Of a stretch of DNA of 64,000 bases, positions 50,986-60,200 are shown in pieces. This stretch comes from Hydrogenoanaerobacterium saccharovorans. Its GTDB lineage: Bacteria; Bacillota; Clostridia; Oscillospirales; Ruminococcaceae. The translations under genes were made by a program, and so were the position numbers. The stretch is from NCBI RefSeq assembly GCF_003814745.1, contig NZ_RKRD01000001.1, forward strand, positions 434,001 through 498,000. Direction: 5' to 3'. The notes below the pieces were generated by a model, which did no database searches, was not told the origin of the DNA, and saw only the letters and a list, made by a program, of their open reading frames with translations. Every line of letters starts with the position of its first letter. The first letter of the stretch is position 1.

Positions 50986-51696
50986 ATGGTTACCATTGCC
51001 GTATGCGACGACGAGCAGAAGCAGCGCAAACACATGATAGATATACTGTATGGCATGACGTTGGAAAATTCTTTTTATATCAGCGAATACGCTAGCGGAG
51101 AGGAACTGCTTGATGATATAAGATTAGGGTACAGTGCAAACATCTACTTTTTGGACGTATATATGGGGGTTTCCAACGGTATTGAGATTGCCCGGGAGAT
51201 ACGAGAGTTTGATAAAAACTGTGCCATAATCTTTGCTACCAACTCCCGTGATCATGCGGTACACGGATATGGAGTACACGCTTTACAATATCTGCTTAAA
51301 CCCTTGGATGAGAGAAGTGTCGGCGAGGCGCTGGCTCAGGCACTGGAACAGTTGTCCTCCCGAGAGGATAGGTGCATTTCACTGACCAACAAGCAGGGTG
51401 TGTACCGCATAAGCTACTCTGACATCCTATATGTGGAGAGTAATGCTAGGGTTGCCTTAGTCCATACTCATCAAAAGGAGCCACTCTGCTTTTATATCCG
51501 GCTGGATGAGTTGGAGCAGCAGCTGGATGATAAGAGATTTTACCGATGCCACAAAAGCTATATGGTCAATTTGGATCATGTGTATTCGGTATCCGGGAGC
51601 ACCATGGTAATGAAAGGCGGTAACAGCATCCCGGTCAGCGTGAAGGTTACCGAAGCAAAAAGCCGTTTTGCCTCACACATGGCAAACCACCTTTGA
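50986..51696 (+). CDS. LytTR-family response regulator (AgrA-like)
   Basis: 236 residues. N-terminal receiver with acidic pair CDDE, phospho-acceptor in YFLDVYMG (about residue 58) and KPLDERS. C-terminal LytTR DNA-binding domain: YVESNARVALVHTHQKE, FYRCHKSYMVNLDHV, IPVSVKVTEAK. Partner of the divergent kinase. It probably activates genes nearby, the large surface protein being one candidate. AAGGGAG lies before the start. Confidence 0.92.
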   Translation: MVTIAVCDDEQKQRKHMIDILYGMTLENSFYISEYASGEELLDDIRLGYSANIYFLDVYMGVSNGIEIAREIREFDKNCAIIFATNSRDHAVHGYGVHALQYLLKPLDERSVGEALAQALEQLSSREDRCISLTNKQGVYRISYSDILYVESNARVALVHTHQKEPLCFYIRLDELEQQLDDKRFYRCHKSYMVNLDHVYSVSGSTMVMKGGNSIPVSVKVTEAKSRFASHMANHL

Positions 51697-51705
51697 GAAG
51701 CATGC

Positions 51706-51741
51706 AAAAAGCCCCGAGTGAAAAAACGCTCGGGGCTTTTT
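51706..51741 (+). terminator. Terminator after the LytTR gene
   Basis: AAAAAGCCCCGAG pairs with CTCGGGGCTTTTT over a ten-base loop, T-run follows. Confidence 0.92.
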
Positions 51742-51861
51742 AACATTTGCCGCCTGATTTTTTACATAGGCAGGCACTAAACAAAATAATATGTAGAATA
51801 TAGTATAAATTTGGATGAAAGGGTAGTCTTTTGGCATATCTTTCAAAGAGGAGAGTTGCGC

Positions 51862-52086
51862 GTGAGCGGATATAGGGTAGTGCTGCCAAATGAATTAGAA
51901 GATGCGTATCAAATCATAGCGGATCATCTGTCGATATCAATGGAGCAGGTGCTGACCTCTGCACTTCAAATTTATATTGAAAAGCTGACGTTGGAAAAGC
52001 ACTCTGGTATTGTAGATGACCAACCAATACGTACTTATATGGACAGGGCGGAAAACATGTACGGAAGGAATTGTGAAATCCTATGA
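51862..52086 (+). CDS. Small hypothetical protein (possible ribbon-helix-helix)
   Basis: 74 residues from GTG 51862 (AGAGGAGAG before). One short strand, then helices (VLPNELEDAYQIIADHLS, MEQVLTSALQIYIEKLTLE), weakly like ribbon-helix-helix antitoxins. Overlaps the next gene by four bases (ATGA). Confidence 0.6.
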   Translation: MSGYRVVLPNELEDAYQIIADHLSISMEQVLTSALQIYIEKLTLEKHSGIVDDQPIRTYMDRAENMYGRNCEIL

Positions 52087-52316
52087 AGATAGGCGGTATG
52101 ATCGGAATTACCGAAGACGGATACCCAATTGTGACAGGTGAGTATAGCTGTCCCAATTGGGAGGCGGGTGCGGGCGGTACGTTTGAAATGCGTGAATGTT
52201 GGTATTGCAAATACGCGGATTTTCGTAAAACCACACAAATTGTGCTTGAAAAAAGCATCTGCCACTGCCCGTCCTACCACATTACTCCGGGGCTAAAGGG
52301 TCAAAAGAAAAAATGA
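52083..52316 (+). CDS. Small Cys/His-rich protein
   Basis: 77 residues, coupled to the preceding gene. Cysteines as SCPNW, ECWYCKYADF and ICHCPSYH, a possible zinc-binding set. No family recognised. It forms a two-gene unit with the previous small gene. Confidence 0.6.
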   Translation: MKIGGMIGITEDGYPIVTGEYSCPNWEAGAGGTFEMRECWYCKYADFRKTTQIVLEKSICHCPSYHITPGLKGQKKK

Positions 52317-52482
52317 TAAAGTATAGATTTAAGCCCGATGGGCAACCCCAAGCAAACCAATCCAACTTCTTATTAGCGATTAGAGGTGTTCCTGTCTGGC
52401 TGTGGCAACTATCACCAACAACAGTCTTTTTTACGTTAAAGCATCGATAAGCTGTAATAAAATTTAAAAGGAGATATATTAA

Positions 52483-55400
52483 ATGAAAAAAGTCCTTTCT
52501 ATTTTTCTAGCACTTCTCACAATTTTTACTATGTTGCCAACTACGGTTTTCGCCGAAGCCAATGTGACAGCGAATGGGAATCCAACGCCTGTATTAGATA
52601 CTGCAATAGCAGATGTTTCGCCAGATACAGCTTTCTTACATGGATACAAAGGTGAAGAATTTCCATATCCAAAACCACAGGACAGCAGATATGATATATC
52701 TGTATCTTGGAATAAGGGAAGTGATACTGTAATTAAGGAAATGTCATATACTGGCACTATTTATATACGTGCAAAAGAAGGTTATGTTTTTACAGCAGAT
52801 ACTACATTCAAGGGAGCTACAGTACCATTAGCTGATTTCACTAGCGATATGAAAAGTTTTAGAGTAGATACAACATTAAACGTTTCAAACCCTACAGTAG
52901 TCACTCACTTAACTATTGACATGTCTTTTATGACAGTTGATCTGGGCGACCAGTTTCCCGGACCATACGTAGGAGAAGGTGCAGAATACTTAGCTTCAGT
53001 TGAATGGGATAAATACGGACATTCGTATGTTATGAATTCAGGTTACACTGGTAAATTAACTGTAGTAGCAAAGTCAGGGTATATATTCAACACACTCACC
53101 TCTATTAACGGTGGGCCGGGTATAGAACCAAGTAGGCTTAGTGCGGATAGAAGAAGTTTTGTTCTACAAGCCGGTCTTAATGTTATCCAGCAAATACCAA
53201 TATATAATATTAATTTTACCCCGCCACCAACACCCGTTGCAGGTAACAAACCGGGAAAATACAATATACCTCAGGGTTCTCCATATACTGTAAGTACAAG
53301 TTGGAGTCCAGAGGTAGCTGATACTTTTTTAGGCGGTGTAACTTATTATTCTACTGCCACCTTTCAAGCAATTCCGCCTCATGAGTTTGTAAAAAGTGCA
53401 CTTGTTGATATTAGTCCAGACAAACAGACAGCAACTACATCTTCTAAGAAATATACTATACCCTTTTCGGATAAACCAATAAGGGGAAACCCCGAAGGGG
53501 ACACAATTACCTTTAATCTTGTGGAGGGTTATGCGGATTTAGACTTATTAACTTATACAATAACCAATAGTGAGTCTAGACCAATTACAGATTTCAAAAT
53601 TATGCTACTGGGCTCCTATAAAGACTATTACGAATTAATTTCAAATGCTGATCAGCTATTAAATGGATATGAAACCAATCAAATACAAATAAAGCTTAAA
53701 TCCGGAATCCCACCAAATCAGCTCTTAAAAGCAATTCGACTAACTGGAACATTAGAGGGCATGCCATTTACATACGACATAACAAAACTTATAGTTAATA
53801 TCACAAAACAAACAAAATCTAAATTAGCAGTATCTATGACAGACACCGATATCGTTACAACTACAGATCCGGTTGCAGGAATAACATTTACTAAAACAGT
53901 AACTGAAGGCTATACGGATACTCTATTTGGAACTCTTCGAGTGAATAATCCAACTGACAGTACTGTGACTAATTATAAAATAAAAACAGACTCGAGTGTG
54001 CTAGGATTTGCAAACACATTGGATACAACTCCGGGGACTCTGACACCGAAAGAAACCGTGGGATATTCTATGAATATTCTACCAAATCTTTCAGCAGGTG
54101 TGTATACAATTAAAGCAAACACACAAGCTGATAATTGTATAGCAGAACCCATAACTCTTAAATTAGTTGTAAATGCTGCAAGCACACCTACAGACGCCAT
54201 TACTTTTAAGGAACCCCCTGCACCTGTAAAAAATGCTATTGCACAAGATGCAATTTGTATAACCCCGGGCTTTGCAGTTGCAACAAATTGGATTCCTAAA
54301 CTTATAAACAATACATTTGCGCCAAATACTTTATATTCAGCTGAATACGTATTTAGTCGCACTTCAGGCATGCCTATCGGGAATACTATAAAGGTTAATG
54401 ACAGTGCAGATAATTTATTTTTCAGTTTGGATACTTTAAGAGTTACTAAAACCGTGATATACCCTAAAACAGACGGGGATCCGGTAAGTACTGTACCTAC
54501 AGTTGATTTACTGCCGGGAAATACATTAACTTCAAGTACAATTAGTGCCAAATTAAAATTAAACAACTTTGACTTAGCGACTGTTCGTGAAGTAGGCTAT
54601 GAATATAAAACAGCCTCTGCAAGTGAATGGATTAAAGTCACAGCTAATTCAATATCTAATAGCGAGACATTAATTGAAGGCTTAAGTTCAGATACAACAT
54701 ACAACATTAAAGCATATGCTAGTCTAAACGGTGGAACCAAGATATATTCTACAGTTCATAACGTTCGCACAGCTATGTTTGCTAGAATAAGTGCAACCGT
54801 TGTACAACCTAATACGAGCGGTAACCAACCAATGCAAGGAGTACTTGTATATGCAAAACGTGTCGGTTCACAACAGATTTATGTATCGGCACCGACAGAT
54901 AAGCTAGGACATGTAATATTTGATCCAATTCCAGCAGGTATATACACACTTTATGCTAACGATGAAAACGCTAGCAATAAAGTACAAGTTACATTAACTC
55001 ACGATACTGTAACCCCTGGTGATGTTACACTAACTCTTACAGGTAAGTTAACAGATGTAACTACCGCATTACCAATTCAAATAAACTCAGATATATCCAA
55101 TGTATTTAGTCCACAAGATATGAATATCATAGGCTTAGGTAATATCATAAAATATACTCTGGAGTTATCAGATGGCTCAGCAAATATTGTGGATGCAACT
55201 AAAATTCGAAGTGCCTTAACAACACAAACCTTAGGGCAAGTATTAGATATCTCACTATTTAAAGAAATACTTGGAAACAATGCAGCAGCTAAAAAAGCAA
55301 TTCCTCTTGCAGAATCCCTTATCCGTATCGTTATAGATATACCTAACTCAGATGTAGGGCATAGTAATTATCAAGTAGCCCGTGTGCATAATGATATTGT

Positions 55401-56073
55401 CACTATGCTTTCTGATGAAGATAATGATCCCAATACTATTACTTTCCAAACTGATAAATTTTCTACTTATGCTATAACATACACTAAATCTTCAAAACCC
55501 GGACCTTCCGATGGGTCATCGAATAGTTCTCAATCTTCTGAGGATGATTTCTGGCAGTCTGTAGAAGATGCGATTAAGAAGGCTGCAAATGGCGACACTA
55601 TAAATGTGAATGCGCACACAGATGATAAATTAGATGTAGATGTTATGAAAGCTTTGCAAGATAAGGGTGTAACGCTGGTGATTAGCTGGGACGGTGGAAA
55701 TACCATTACAATTCCGGCAGGTCAGGCTTTAAAGCCCGAAGCAGGACGCATTTACTATCCGCTTTCGCTGTTGGAAAAGCTCAACAAGGATGCTAAAACG
55801 CAGATTGTTTCGGGAATTAACCCTGAAACAGGCGGGGATGGAAATGTGTGGGATCTTGAAGCACCTGCCACTGTAGAAAGCCAGAAGGCTCCTAACGCTC
55901 CCATTACCATTACACCACCTACCAGTGGCTTTGAAAAGGATGCTTTTGCAGGAACACCCGAAAACGCAGCTGCAAGCCGCAACAGTGTGTTTATGTTTGC
56001 ATGGATTGTTGCAATGCTGGCAGCTATCACAGGCTTTCTGGCATTCCTTAGAAAAAAGAAAAACGAGCAGTAA
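52483..56073 (+). CDS. Large surface protein with repeat domains and C-terminal membrane anchor
   Basis: 1,196 residues. Signal peptide MKKVLSIFLALLTIFTMLPT...AEA (about 1-26). Several beta-rich segments: two related ~110-residue blocks in the first 250 residues (each with a SxxWxK...YTG core), an Ig-like stretch, a fibronectin III-like domain (about 673-763), a carboxypeptidase-regulatory/SpaA-like domain (about 764-850), and a Ser/Asn-rich linker. The C-terminus is FAWIVAMLAAITGFLAFLRKKKNEQ, one hydrophobic helix and a basic tail, with no LPxTG motif. The last 500 bases are more GC-rich than the rest, so the tail may have a different origin. AAAGGAG precedes the start. Probably an adhesin. 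Confidence 0.85.
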   Translation: MKKVLSIFLALLTIFTMLPTTVFAEANVTANGNPTPVLDTAIADVSPDTAFLHGYKGEEFPYPKPQDSRYDISVSWNKGSDTVIKEMSYTGTIYIRAKEGYVFTADTTFKGATVPLADFTSDMKSFRVDTTLNVSNPTVVTHLTIDMSFMTVDLGDQFPGPYVGEGAEYLASVEWDKYGHSYVMNSGYTGKLTVVAKSGYIFNTLTSINGGPGIEPSRLSADRRSFVLQAGLNVIQQIPIYNINFTPPPTPVAGNKPGKYNIPQGSPYTVSTSWSPEVADTFLGGVTYYSTATFQAIPPHEFVKSALVDISPDKQTATTSSKKYTIPFSDKPIRGNPEGDTITFNLVEGYADLDLLTYTITNSESRPITDFKIMLLGSYKDYYELISNADQLLNGYETNQIQIKLKSGIPPNQLLKAIRLTGTLEGMPFTYDITKLIVNITKQTKSKLAVSMTDTDIVTTTDPVAGITFTKTVTEGYTDTLFGTLRVNNPTDSTVTNYKIKTDSSVLGFANTLDTTPGTLTPKETVGYSMNILPNLSAGVYTIKANTQADNCIAEPITLKLVVNAASTPTDAITFKEPPAPVKNAIAQDAICITPGFAVATNWIPKLINNTFAPNTLYSAEYVFSRTSGMPIGNTIKVNDSADNLFFSLDTLRVTKTVIYPKTDGDPVSTVPTVDLLPGNTLTSSTISAKLKLNNFDLATVREVGYEYKTASASEWIKVTANSISNSETLIEGLSSDTTYNIKAYASLNGGTKIYSTVHNVRTAMFARISATVVQPNTSGNQPMQGVLVYAKRVGSQQIYVSAPTDKLGHVIFDPIPAGIYTLYANDENASNKVQVTLTHDTVTPGDVTLTLTGKLTDVTTALPIQINSDISNVFSPQDMNIIGLGNIIKYTLELSDGSANIVDATKIRSALTTQTLGQVLDISLFKEILGNNAAAKKAIPLAESLIRIVIDIPNSDVGHSNYQVARVHNDIVTMLSDEDNDPNTITFQTDKFSTYAITYTKSSKPGPSDGSSNSSQSSEDDFWQSVEDAIKKAANGDTINVNAHTDDKLDVDVMKALQDKGVTLVISWDGGNTITIPAGQALKPEAGRIYYPLSLLEKLNKDAKTQIVSGINPETGGDGNVWDLEAPATVESQKAPNAPITITPPTSGFEKDAFAGTPENAAASRNSVFMFAWIVAMLAAITGFLAFLRKKKNEQ

Positions 56074-56237
56074 ATATATCACGAAGGGCAACCGTTTTAG
56101 GGGAAAATATATAAGCATTTTCATCAGTTTCATTTAAAATAAAATAAGAAATTCCCATGAGTATGGCCTTTGTGTCATTCTCGTGGGAATTTTTCTGCAT
56201 TAGCGGGGGTATGTACTTTTTGTCGTTAATACTATAG

Positions 56238-56402
56238 TTGTCTAAGAACTATATTCTTAATACGTTTAGCGTTAATAATATATATAATACTGCTATCTAC
56301 TTTGCAACATGGGTTAAGAACAATAATGTTTGCTGTGACGTTATAATCCCACAATCAGTATTAACCCCTAAGCAAATAGAACTAATTGAAAAGGACATGT
56401 AA
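56238..56402 (+). other. Short open frame, probable gene fragment
   Basis: 54 residues after TTG 56238 (no ribosome site): VNNIYNTAIYFATWVKNNN, VIIPQSVLTPKQIELIEKD. It reads as a C-terminal part of a small accessory protein. Flanked by other fragments, so probably not expressed. Confidence 0.4.
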
Positions 56403-56404
56403 CC

Positions 56405-56545
56405 ATGTCTAATAATCCCAAATACATTACAAATGACATTGCAAATACGGTTACTGTTAAGGTCAGCAACCCTATTAGTAACCGTAAAATATTTTGTATA
56501 GATCATGACACCCATGCCACCATGCTGTTTGCAGAAGAATATTAA
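56405..56545 (+). CDS. Small open frame of 46 residues
   Basis: ATG 56405; MSNNPKYITNDIANTVTVKV... FCIDHDTHATMLFAEEY. No ribosome site. It may be a real small gene or a remnant between two other fragments. Confidence 0.3.
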   Translation: MSNNPKYITNDIANTVTVKVSNPISNRKIFCIDHDTHATMLFAEEY

Positions 56546-56561
56546 AAAGGAGCAGATTACA

Positions 56562-56730
56562 GTGATTAATGAAAAAAACAATATCATGACAGAAGCCATG
56601 TACAATGATGATAAGACACATAGATTCCTTTTGCGGTAGATGTGGGATAACAATAAGCCATCAGCCTGTATTATAATGCTTACCCCCTCAACCTCAAATG
56701 AAGTCTGTATTGATATGTCATTGAACAGCT
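56562..56730 (+). pseudogene. DUF1643-type fragment with in-frame stop
   Basis: Begins at GTG 56562 behind AAGGAG: MTEAMYNDDKTHRFLLR, stop, then MWDNNKPSACIIMLTPSTSNEVCIDMS. DUF1643 proteins carry YLLRxIWDxxKPxAxxIMLNPSTADE; the stop and the loss of everything after IDM show decay. It runs into the recombinase remnant at ATGTCATTG. Confidence 0.7.
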
Positions 56731-57030
56731 GAAAAGCTATCTATTCAATGATAATATAATTCCAAGGTTAACCAATTAAATGAGTATGTAAAAAATCACA
56801 GAGTAAGGCAGATTCAAACATTGTTAAATACCAAAGTAGACTGAAAGAACTTGAAGACAACAAGGCAAATATTATTGAAGCAATTACAAAGACGGGTTCT
56901 GATGATGTGTTTACCGAGAAGCTAAAAAATGTTGAAAGGAAGATTGCGGCAATAAATATAGATTTAAAGAAAATAGATACAAGCAATCAGCAGATTACAG
57001 TAACAGAAGAGATGGTTAAACATTTACTTT
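56717..57030 (+). pseudogene. Serine recombinase remnant (fragment 2)
   Basis: VIEQLKSYLFNDNIIPRLTNQLNEYV then, after a frame shift, SKADSNIVKYQSRLKELED, KANIIEAITKTGSDDVFTEK and KNVERKIAAINIDLKKI, ending TVTEEMVKH. This is the coiled-coil part of a large serine recombinase; the catalytic domain is gone. The start matches fragment 1. The rest of the gap to 57,238 shows only the repeat below. Confidence 0.75.
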
Positions 57031-57159
57031 ATCCCTATACATATCGACACGCTCAACATAGCTGTCGATGTATTTTTTTATTTTGCCCCAGATTACCTTC
57101 CTTTAAATATATTTCAAAGGTTGAGAAATACTGATAGTGCCGCAGGTGGGGCAATTATA

Positions 57160-57194
57160 AACATAATGCGCAACTCATATCACTACAGCTAATG
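57160..57194 (-). repeat. CATTAG/CTAATG repeat, copy C (degenerate)
   Basis: Minus-strand form TTATGAGCATTAGCTGTAG, spacer, CATTATGTTTAT; the left half equals copy B and the outer helix is partly lost. It lies after the SMEK-NTPase stop. Confidence 0.6.
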
Positions 57195-57238
57195 CTCATA
57201 ATCTTACTAATAAAGCGGGATTCGTGCCAACTAATAAT

Positions 57239-60200
57239 TTAGTGAACTCTGAATTCATCTAAGATAGTTGCCGCTTCTTCGTAGCTTATTTCTACTAGCA
57301 TCTCCAGGATTTCTTCAAATGCCTTTGTTAAATCATCATCTTGTTTTATTTCGTCGCCGAAGTCCAAAAAAGCTTTTGTTATTATTGTTAGAATAATTGT
57401 TTTTCTATCTCTTACTATTTCTGCGAACTCCTCTTTTCTCAACTCACCTGTTTCTGTTCTCAGAGTGTATCTGAATACATCTCTCACTGATAAAAGTATT
57501 TCCGGCAGTAATTTATCTAAGTGAAGTTTATAAATTGTATCTAACATCTCTTTTAAATGGAACCTGCCATATTTGCTGAATAAAGCATTTAAAAATTGCT
57601 TATCTTGATAAGAATATCCGGACGGGCATTTACTCCAGTCTCCGGCACCACCATAATTTGTAATAGACAGCATCAGTGATTTGTACAATTCAATCCTAAC
57701 ATTTTCTTGTTTTATTTCTACAATCTTTTCTTCTAATGAACGGATAATTTTTACGCAGTTTGCCCTTCTGATTTTATTGCTATGTGAGTCAAAATACTCT
57801 GAGAGTAGTGACCCAAATACATCAAGATAGAACTCAATAGTTTCATGAGTGAATTTTGAGAAATCAACATCTGTAAAGAGAATGTTCAAGACAATTGATG
57901 TCTCACTCTCATTTTTTATAAGTTCTCTTTGAAAGAATTTCATAACTTCATAAAGAGGGTGGACACCAAGTATATCATGTGAATGATATGTATTCTCTTT
58001 TGATTTCCATAGATTAATCAAATCTGTAACAAATTTTTTAACAATCACAGCAAAAGCTGTATCATCAAGAGATAAACCACAATTAATGGCATAACATAAT
58101 GTTGCTATGTCATAATTGTTCATATCAAAGTTTGATAAATTAAGACCGGTGTTATTAAACAAATACTCTCTGATTATTTCATCTTTCTTGCTCTGATACC
58201 CCATTTCATCATTATTATTAGCACCCAAGAGTTTGGGCTGAGCGCTTGAGGCAAATTCAATTTTTTCGTTTTGTCTATGCTGCTTCATATATTCAGCATT
58301 AAATTTTTGACGGTTCAATTTATCTTCAGCAAGCTTAACAATAGTATTAAATACAGCTCTGGCAAGTCGCTCATTGTTCGATAAATATCTTTTAGCATAA
58401 CGTGCTATTTCAGCAACTACTCCATGGTTTCCCTTAAATAATATCAAATCTACTATCAATTGCTTTATCTGATTTTTTATTTCAGTACAAACATCAGTTT
58501 CTATTTGTTCAAAAAGTTTTATACTGAGACTATATTCAAAAATAAAGCTACCGTTTGAAAAATAACTTTTTATTCCGTCAATCCACATTTGACAAAATCT
58601 TGACCTTGTGTCGGCATCAAGATCTTTATTGTTAAGTGCAATAGTAAATAAATCAACAAGAAACTTATCATAAACGCCCGGAACAACACAATCATTTTTT
58701 GTCTCTAACACCTTTTCTACTGCTATCAGGCAATCTATTAAGCCAAATTCATCTTTGCTGAGTTTATCATTGCAACTTGTAATTAAGGATGCCATTGCAT
58801 TATCAGGCTGTCGTTGCTTTTCATTTTCAATAATGACTTTTTCCGCTTCACCAGTGATAGTTGGAATCAATGCTATGGTAGTATCATCAACTTTCACAGC
58901 TTTTGCAATTCGCAAATCCATCTTCTGAATTTGTAAATATTTAATTGCGTTCTCTTTATTGTTTGGTACAATCGAATAGAGATAGTCTAGAATTGTGTGA
59001 CATCTTATTCTAATTTCATCACCATAATAAATTTGAGAATCCCTAATATAAGTTATCAAATCATATTGCTTAACATCGTTATTGTTGTACCTATCTGGAA
59101 ATTGAAACGGCATCCCCACTGTCATAAATATTTGTTTTTCAAGCATTTTTGAAAAAGGATTCCTTTTTAATAGGTAAAGCTTTTCTAAGTCGATAAGGAT
59201 GATATCAATATTTGTTGCTAAGTCTAATGCATATCCAGGAAGTTTATGGCGGAATTCCATTCCTATATCTGCAATAATTGTTAGCAATGCTATATTGTTT
59301 GTTTTTTCGTAAATGAGTTTTTTAACATTCTCAGCAAATATAGCAGTTTCTTTATTTACAACTTTATCGTTTTCTATTACGTTACGTAATTCTTCTTTTA
59401 AGCAATATATTAAGTCACTTATTATGGTAGGTGCTCTATGCTCTTGCGTAGTTACTAACCACATTTCTGGTAAACCTAGGTAAGACTTTTTTATATTCTG
59501 TTCAATAAATTTAATTTCATTAGTAGGTAATCCACCTTCATTTTTTTTTGCAAAACTTAATACTACTTTATTAACAAATTCAATTGTCCAATTTAAGCCT
59601 ATCCAAAAATTATTTTTAAATAAAGCATAAAAGAAATTGCTACTTATTGCTGTATTTCGAGTTGATCCATGTTCATAATGTTCAGCATTCTCACTCAAAC
59701 CATACTGATAAGACATATCGTATCTATCATAAATGTCAAAGTGGTCTTTATTATGTTTTTCTCTAGGAGAAAATGTCCAAAACATTTCTGCAAGATTGCA
59801 TAATTCCGTCGGTAACTGTTCTGCTAGTTTCATGTGATTGACTTTGAGAGTATTCTCGATAATATCTTCTGACAGTCGCTCTTTGTCTCGATTATCACCT
59901 TTATAGTAAGAGTTTAGCCTACCCCAAAATCCTTTTATCCATTCTTGGGAATACTCCGCCATCTGATAGATAGGCACAAGTAGACGATTTAATATATCAT
60001 CTAATTTATAGTAGCGCTTTGTTTCAAATTCGATTAGATATTTATCAATAAAATATTCTAAAATAATACAAGCTTCTTCTGCTGTCCTCTTTTCCTTATT
60101 CCTTATTTTAGAATAATCTGTGCAAAGTTTTTCTAAGTCTAATTGTGAAAGTCCATCTTTCTTGTAGAGATTATTTTCAACAATTAAGTGAATTTGGCTT

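Noticed and set aside
52317..52482. Cyclic-di-GMP riboswitch before the surface protein
   Set aside because: Adhesin genes often have one, but none of the conserved type I or II elements is visible in this 166-base leader.
56297..56653. Minus-strand open frame of 118 residues
   Set aside because: It lies opposite plus-strand gene fragments with better coding signals (DUF1643 remnant and the 46-residue frame) and has no ribosome site.
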